From NCBI GenBank assembly GCA_009782865.1, contig WRIF01000037.1, positions 1 to 9,743 on the forward strand: DNA of 9,743 bases, given 5' to 3'. Position numbers and translations under genes: made by a program. This document shows positions 6,618 to 9,743 of this stretch, one piece after another (the first letter of the stretch is position 1; each line of letters starts with the position of its first letter). This DNA comes from Promicromonosporaceae bacterium (GTDB taxonomy: Bacteria > Actinomycetota > Actinomycetes > Actinomycetales > Cellulomonadaceae). The notes beneath the pieces were generated by a model. That model searched no databases. It had not been told where the DNA came from and was given only the letters and a program-made list of their open reading frames with translations.

Positions 6618-8231
6618 ATGCGCGTCTTCAACTTCAACAAGGCCATCGGGCTCGCGAGTTCCGGCGTGGAGTACGCCCAGAAGTATCGCCGGGAACTGCT
6701 GGCCGGCCTGGCAGGCGTGGAAGACTATTACGTCTTCACCGACTACCTGTCCACCAACATCGCCCACCTCACCGGGCGGCTCGGCTTCCGGCCCGACCAG
6801 GTGCTGTGGCTGTACCACCTCCTGTCTGGACGCCAGACGGTGCCCGGCAGCGTGACCCTGGATGCCTTTCGCGCCTGGGTGGCCCAGCCCCACACGCTGG
6901 AAGAGGAGACCCCCGGGCGGGTGTTGCTCCGCCTGACCGCCCCCGGGACGGGCGCCCCGGAGGGCGGGTACTATCGGGTGTTCCTGCTCGACGGCGCGGT
7001 GGACCGGGTGGAGACGGTGCTGTCGCAGCCCGGTGAACAACTGGTGACCGTGGCCCACTACGACGAGTCACTGAGCCATGTGGAGCACTACCTGGACGGG
7101 CGCCCGGTGCGCCGCTCGTTCTACACCCCGGCCGGCCGACTAGCGGCCGAGCAGGTGCTGGCCGGGCAGGAGATTGTGCAGACCAGGCTGACGCCCGACT
7201 CACCACTGTGGACGGCCACCAGCGGTCGGCCCCAAGGCCACGGGAGGGACGGCCAGCGCGCGCTCGCCTACCGCGGAGACCTGGTGCTCGATGGCCGCTC
7301 GGCGCTGTACCAGTTTGTGTTCGATGCCCTGCTGAGCCGTCCAGATGATGTGGTGATAGTGGATCGCGCGGTGGACGTGATCGATGCCTTGTACCCCGTG
7401 ATCGGCAGCCGGCGCCTGCTCTCGGTGGTACACGCCGAACACTATGACCTCAAGCAGGCCGATGACGGCGTGTTGCTGTGGAACAACCATTACGAGCATG
7501 TGTTCACCCGCCCAGACCTGGTCGACACCGTGGTGGTCTCGACCCGCCAGCAGCAGGCCCGGTTGCGCGCGCAGCTGGCCGAGGCGGGGACGGACATCGA
7601 GGTGGCGTGGGTGCCGGTCGGCTACGCCGAGGGCCATCCTTCGGCGTCGTACCGCCCACACGCGCTGGTGACCGCCTCTCGCCTAGCCTCCGAAAAGCAC
7701 CTTGACCTGCTGGTACGGGCCGTAGCGCTGGCCCGCGAGCGCCTGCCGGGGCTCAGCCTGGACATCTACGGCGAGGGGCAGCGCGATCCGCTCACGGCCG
7801 TGATCGACGAGGTAGGGGCGGCGGGATACGTGTCCCTGCGCGGGCATCAGGAACTCGACGAGGTGCTCGGCCAGTACGGGCTGTACGTGACGGCCTCGAC
7901 GTCGGAAGGGTTTGGGCTATCGCTGCTGGAGGCCCTCGCGCAGGGCCTGCCCATCGTCGGCTTCGACGTCGAATACGGGAACCGCGAGCTGGTGACACCC
8001 GGGCGCAATGGCGAGCTGGTGCCGTACACGGGCACCGACGGCGACGTCTCCGCCCTGGCCGAGGCCATCGTCAAGGTGGTGTCCTCCCCTGAACTGCCCG
8101 CGGTGCGGGCCGCCGCGCTGGAGCGGGCCGCCGACTTCCTCCCGGAGCGGGTGCGGGCCCGGTGGGCCGGCCTGCTGCTGGGCGGGGGCGAGGGCGGCGT
8201 CCGGCCGGGGGCGGGAGGCGCGCCATGCTAG
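6618..8231 (+). CDS. gtfA: GtfA, catalytic subunit of the adhesin O-GlcNAc transferase (GT4 family)
   Basis: This encodes 537 residues, slightly longer than streptococcal GtfA (about 500). With GtfB it transfers GlcNAc from UDP-GlcNAc to Ser/Thr of the serine-rich adhesin in the cytosol, the first glycosylation step. The N-terminus 'MRVFNFNKAIGLASSGVEYAQKYR' carries the family's 'G(I/L)(G)xASSGVEYAQ' signature. Other family motifs are 'FTDYLSTNIAHLTGRLGF' and, in the C-terminal Rossmann half, 'TASRLASEKHLDLLVRAV' (Arg355, Lys360, expected to contact the UDP phosphates). 'SEGFGLSLLEALAQGLPIVGF' follows, with the GT-B retaining EX7E pair (Glu430 and Glu438). So the active site looks intact. ATG 6618 lies 6 bases after the secA2 stop and is the only in-frame start fitting the signature. 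There is no good Shine-Dalgarno, so coupling to secA2 translation is inferred. The extra length is a C-terminal Gly-rich tail ('GGGEGGVRPGAGGAPC') that overlaps gtfB by 7 bases. Confidence 0.94.
   Translation: MRVFNFNKAIGLASSGVEYAQKYRRELLAGLAGVEDYYVFTDYLSTNIAHLTGRLGFRPDQVLWLYHLLSGRQTVPGSVTLDAFRAWVAQPHTLEEETPGRVLLRLTAPGTGAPEGGYYRVFLLDGAVDRVETVLSQPGEQLVTVAHYDESLSHVEHYLDGRPVRRSFYTPAGRLAAEQVLAGQEIVQTRLTPDSPLWTATSGRPQGHGRDGQRALAYRGDLVLDGRSALYQFVFDALLSRPDDVVIVDRAVDVIDALYPVIGSRRLLSVVHAEHYDLKQADDGVLLWNNHYEHVFTRPDLVDTVVVSTRQQQARLRAQLAEAGTDIEVAWVPVGYAEGHPSASYRPHALVTASRLASEKHLDLLVRAVALARERLPGLSLDIYGEGQRDPLTAVIDEVGAAGYVSLRGHQELDEVLGQYGLYVTASTSEGFGLSLLEALAQGLPIVGFDVEYGNRELVTPGRNGELVPYTGTDGDVSALAEAIVKVVSSPELPAVRAAALERAADFLPERVRARWAGLLLGGGEGGVRPGAGGAPC
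8213..8218 (+). promoter_or_regulatory. Ribosome binding site of gtfB, embedded in gtfA
   Basis: GGGAGG ends 6 bases before ATG 8225 and lies inside the Gly-rich C-terminal tail of gtfA. It decides for 8225 over the in-frame GTG at 8162, which would add 21 low-complexity Gly/Arg residues absent from the family. Confidence 0.65.
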
Positions 8232-9559
8232 CCCTGCTCGACACCCTGAGCCACCCGGCGCGTGCCCTGTTGCGTTCCCTGGAACTCGCCGGGATCGAGG
8301 CGGCCCCCGTGCTGCTGAACTACCAGGGAGACCTGCCGGCGGGGGTGCGCAACCCCTTTGCCGACCTGACCGGCCTGCCGCGCACGGGGCGCCCACTGTT
8401 CTTCAACGAGGTGCCCACCCCGCCGTTGACGGAGATCCGGCAGGCCAGGCAGGCCTGGGCCGAGGTGCTGCGCGGCGAGGCGACGGTGGGCCGCATCCAC
8501 TACTCGCCGGGCGGATTCCGGCAGGTGGAGCGGGTGGACTGGCTGCTGCCGGTCGGAGCCAGCAACGGCACGGTGTCCCGCTGCGACCGCTACGACGCCT
8601 TCGGCAATCGATACGCGGTCACCCACTACGTGGACGATAGGCCGTACCAGACCGTCTACGGCGGGCCGGGCCCCTGGGAGATCACCGCGCACCGCACCGC
8701 CGAGGGGCGAGAGGGCGGGCTCACGGCCCGTTCGGCCGACGCCCTCTTGGCGTTTGGGACACTCTCCGGGTTCGTCGCGTTCTACCTGGAGCGCGAGGGG
8801 TTGCTCACGGAAGGGGAGTGGCTGATCGACTCGCTGTCCACCCCGCTGTTCGTCGCCCGCGAGCAGGCGGGCGCCCGACCGCACGTCACGCTGTTCTGGC
8901 AGGAACCGATGGAGGGCGAGGTTCCCGGCAACATGGCCATGGAGCTGGAATCGCCTCGGGCCTTGCGGCGGATCGTGTTCTCCGACGAGGCGGTGCTCGC
9001 CAAGGTTCGCGCCGCCTTCCCCGCCACGGCGGTCGAACTGGCCTACCTCTCCCCGCTAGAGCAGTTCCTGGAACACCGCGACTACGATCCCCGGCGGGCG
9101 TTCACCCTCACCATGACCGACGACCTGCCGGCCCTGCCCGGCCTGTTGGCGGCGCTGCCGGAGGTGACGTTCGTGGTGGCCGCGCCGACGCTGATGAGCG
9201 ACCGGCTGCATCACCTGGCCCGCGAGCACCGGAACCTTGAGCTCCTCCCCACCGCCTCCCAGCAAGAAATCCTGGCCGAACTCCGCCGGGCCTCGGTATA
9301 CCTGGACGTGAACGCCGGCCCCCACGTCTCCGACGTGGTGACCACGGCCTACCACCTGGGCCTGGTGGTGCTGGCCGACGCCGCGCAGGCCAAGGACCCG
9401 GCCTCGTCGCTGTCCTGCGCCGAGAGGGCGGCCCTGGCGGGGCGGCTGCGCGAGGTGACGGGCAGCCGGGCGGGCCGCGCTGCGGCTCTCGCCGAGCTGC
9501 AGACCCAGGCCGGGCCGCAGTCGACGGTGGACGACTACCGACGACTCCTGGGGGCGTAA
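8225..9559 (+). CDS. gtfB: GtfB, substrate-binding partner of GtfA (non-catalytic glycosyltransferase-like)
   Basis: This encodes 444 residues, the family's usual size. GtfB is a GT-B-fold protein without its own activity that forms a complex with GtfA, stabilises it and binds the adhesin polypeptide, thus allowing processive GlcNAc addition. The N-terminus 'MLALLDTLSHPARALLRSLELAGIEAAPVLLNYQGDLP' is typical: 'LFD..S...' and a helix, then '(V/I)(L)LN..G.LP'. The middle has 'RCDRYDAFGNRYAVTHYVDDRP', matching the beta-hairpin extension shared by GtfA and GtfB. The C-terminal half has a Rossmann-like core with 'LDVNAGPHVSDVVTTAYHLGLVVL' (LDVNAG at 360-365). I see no EX7E pair and no SRL..EK nucleotide-contact motif, as expected for the non-catalytic partner. 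The TAA at 9557-9559 lies in the loop of a terminator-like hairpin. The gene overlaps gtfA by 7 bases and is last in the operon; no asp4 or asp5 follows it. Confidence 0.93.
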   Translation: MLALLDTLSHPARALLRSLELAGIEAAPVLLNYQGDLPAGVRNPFADLTGLPRTGRPLFFNEVPTPPLTEIRQARQAWAEVLRGEATVGRIHYSPGGFRQVERVDWLLPVGASNGTVSRCDRYDAFGNRYAVTHYVDDRPYQTVYGGPGPWEITAHRTAEGREGGLTARSADALLAFGTLSGFVAFYLEREGLLTEGEWLIDSLSTPLFVAREQAGARPHVTLFWQEPMEGEVPGNMAMELESPRALRRIVFSDEAVLAKVRAAFPATAVELAYLSPLEQFLEHRDYDPRRAFTLTMTDDLPALPGLLAALPEVTFVVAAPTLMSDRLHHLAREHRNLELLPTASQQEILAELRRASVYLDVNAGPHVSDVVTTAYHLGLVVLADAAQAKDPASSLSCAERAALAGRLREVTGSRAGRAAALAELQTQAGPQSTVDDYRRLLGA

Positions 9560-9567
9560 GCCCCAGG
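9547..9567 (+). terminator. GC-rich hairpin overlapping the gtfB stop codon, likely operon terminator
   Basis: CCTGGGG (9547-9553) pairs perfectly with CCCCAGG (9561-9567), a 7-bp stem around a 7-base loop that contains the TAA. No U-tract follows, so it is a hairpin-only terminator candidate, a form often described in actinobacteria. It could also act as a 3' stabiliser. There is no experimental evidence here. Confidence 0.4.
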
Positions 9568-9580
9568 CCAGCCTGCCAAC

Positions 9581-9609
9581 TTGCCAAGCCGCCTCCCCTG
9601 CAGTAGTGT
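9581..9609 (+). promoter_or_regulatory. Probable promoter of the tRNA-Lys gene
   Basis: A -35 box TTGCCA (9581-9586; 5 of 6 with TTGACA) and a -10 box TAGTGT (9604-9609) are separated by 17 bases. A transcript would start near 9616, leaving a short leader before the tRNA at 9630. The TAnnnT-type -10 is common in actinobacteria. Confidence 0.55.
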
Positions 9610-9629
9610 TTCGGCCTGCAACACCACGC

Positions 9630-9702
9630 GCGCCATTAGCTCAATTGGCAGAGCAGCTGGCTCTTAACCAGCGGGTTCGGGGTTCGAGTCCCTGATGGCG
9701 CA
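9630..9702 (+). tRNA. tRNA-Lys, anticodon CTT
   Basis: The full cloverleaf fits in 73 bases. The acceptor stem is GCGCCAT (9630-9636) with ATGGCGC (9695-9701), discriminator A at 9702. The D arm is GCTC/GAGC. The anticodon stem is GCTGG/CCAGC with loop CTCTTAA, giving anticodon CTT at 9663-9665, which reads AAG (Lys). The variable loop is GGGTT. The T arm is CGGGG/CCCTG with loop TTCGAGT. CCA is not encoded (CCC follows), so it would be added after transcription. It sits 70 bases downstream of gtfB and appears to be a separate transcription unit. Confidence 0.95.
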
Positions 9703-9743
9703 CCCTTTTTTGAAAATTTGTCCGATTACAAGTTCACTCGAAC
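9703..9743 (+). terminator. Possible tRNA terminator T-tract and AT-rich window end
   Basis: Six T residues (9706-9711) directly follow the tRNA and are the only T-run of that length noticed in the window. No strong hairpin precedes them outside the tRNA itself. The rest to the window end is AT-rich, without an open frame that can be judged. Confidence 0.25.

Noticed and set aside
8162..8224. Upstream GTG start for gtfB
   Set aside because: It would add 21 Gly/Arg-rich residues that overlap gtfA; ATG 8225 has GGGAGG at the right distance and gives the family's N-terminus.
1..9743. CRISPR arrays, insertion sequences, long direct repeats, riboswitches
   Set aside because: I looked for repeated units, inverted terminal repeats and transposase motifs; coding genes fill 1-9559 and none of these was seen.

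Overview
The window carries an almost complete accessory Sec (aSec, SecA2/SecY2) export and glycosylation locus. It reads secY2 (3' part only), asp1, asp2, asp3, secA2, gtfA, gtfB on the + strand, followed by a tRNA-Lys gene. The sequence is G+C-rich throughout (about two thirds by eye), third codon positions are dominated by G and C, and GTG and TTG starts occur. This points to a high-GC actinobacterium; I cannot name the genus. The aSec locus is known mainly from low-GC Firmicutes (Streptococcus, Staphylococcus, Lactobacillus), where it glycosylates and exports a single large serine-rich-repeat surface adhesin. Finding the same gene order in a high-GC genome is the main point of interest.

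Layout: 1-816 is the C-terminal half of the SecY2 channel. 813-2369 is Asp1, 2344-3858 Asp2 and 3851-4291 Asp3. 4284-6611 is the SecA2 ATPase. 6618-8231 is GtfA, the catalytic O-GlcNAc transferase subunit, and 8225-9559 is GtfB, its substrate-binding partner. Neighbouring genes overlap by 4 to 26 bases or, between secA2 and gtfA, are 6 bases apart, so this is one tightly packed, translationally coupled operon. No internal promoter or terminator was seen. A GC-rich hairpin overlaps the gtfB stop codon. About 70 bases further on there is a tRNA-Lys(CTT) gene with its own promoter, and after it the sequence turns AT-rich.

Working model, from known aSec biology: GtfA/GtfB add GlcNAc to Ser/Thr residues of an adhesin in the cytosol. 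Asp1-3 bind the glycoprotein, with Asp2 acting as an acetyltransferase, and hand it to SecA2, which drives it through SecY2. The adhesin, any further glycosyltransferases, and Asp4/Asp5 (SecE/SecG-like in streptococci) are not in the window. The downstream end is closed by the tRNA, so the adhesin is most likely upstream of secY2 or elsewhere in the genome.
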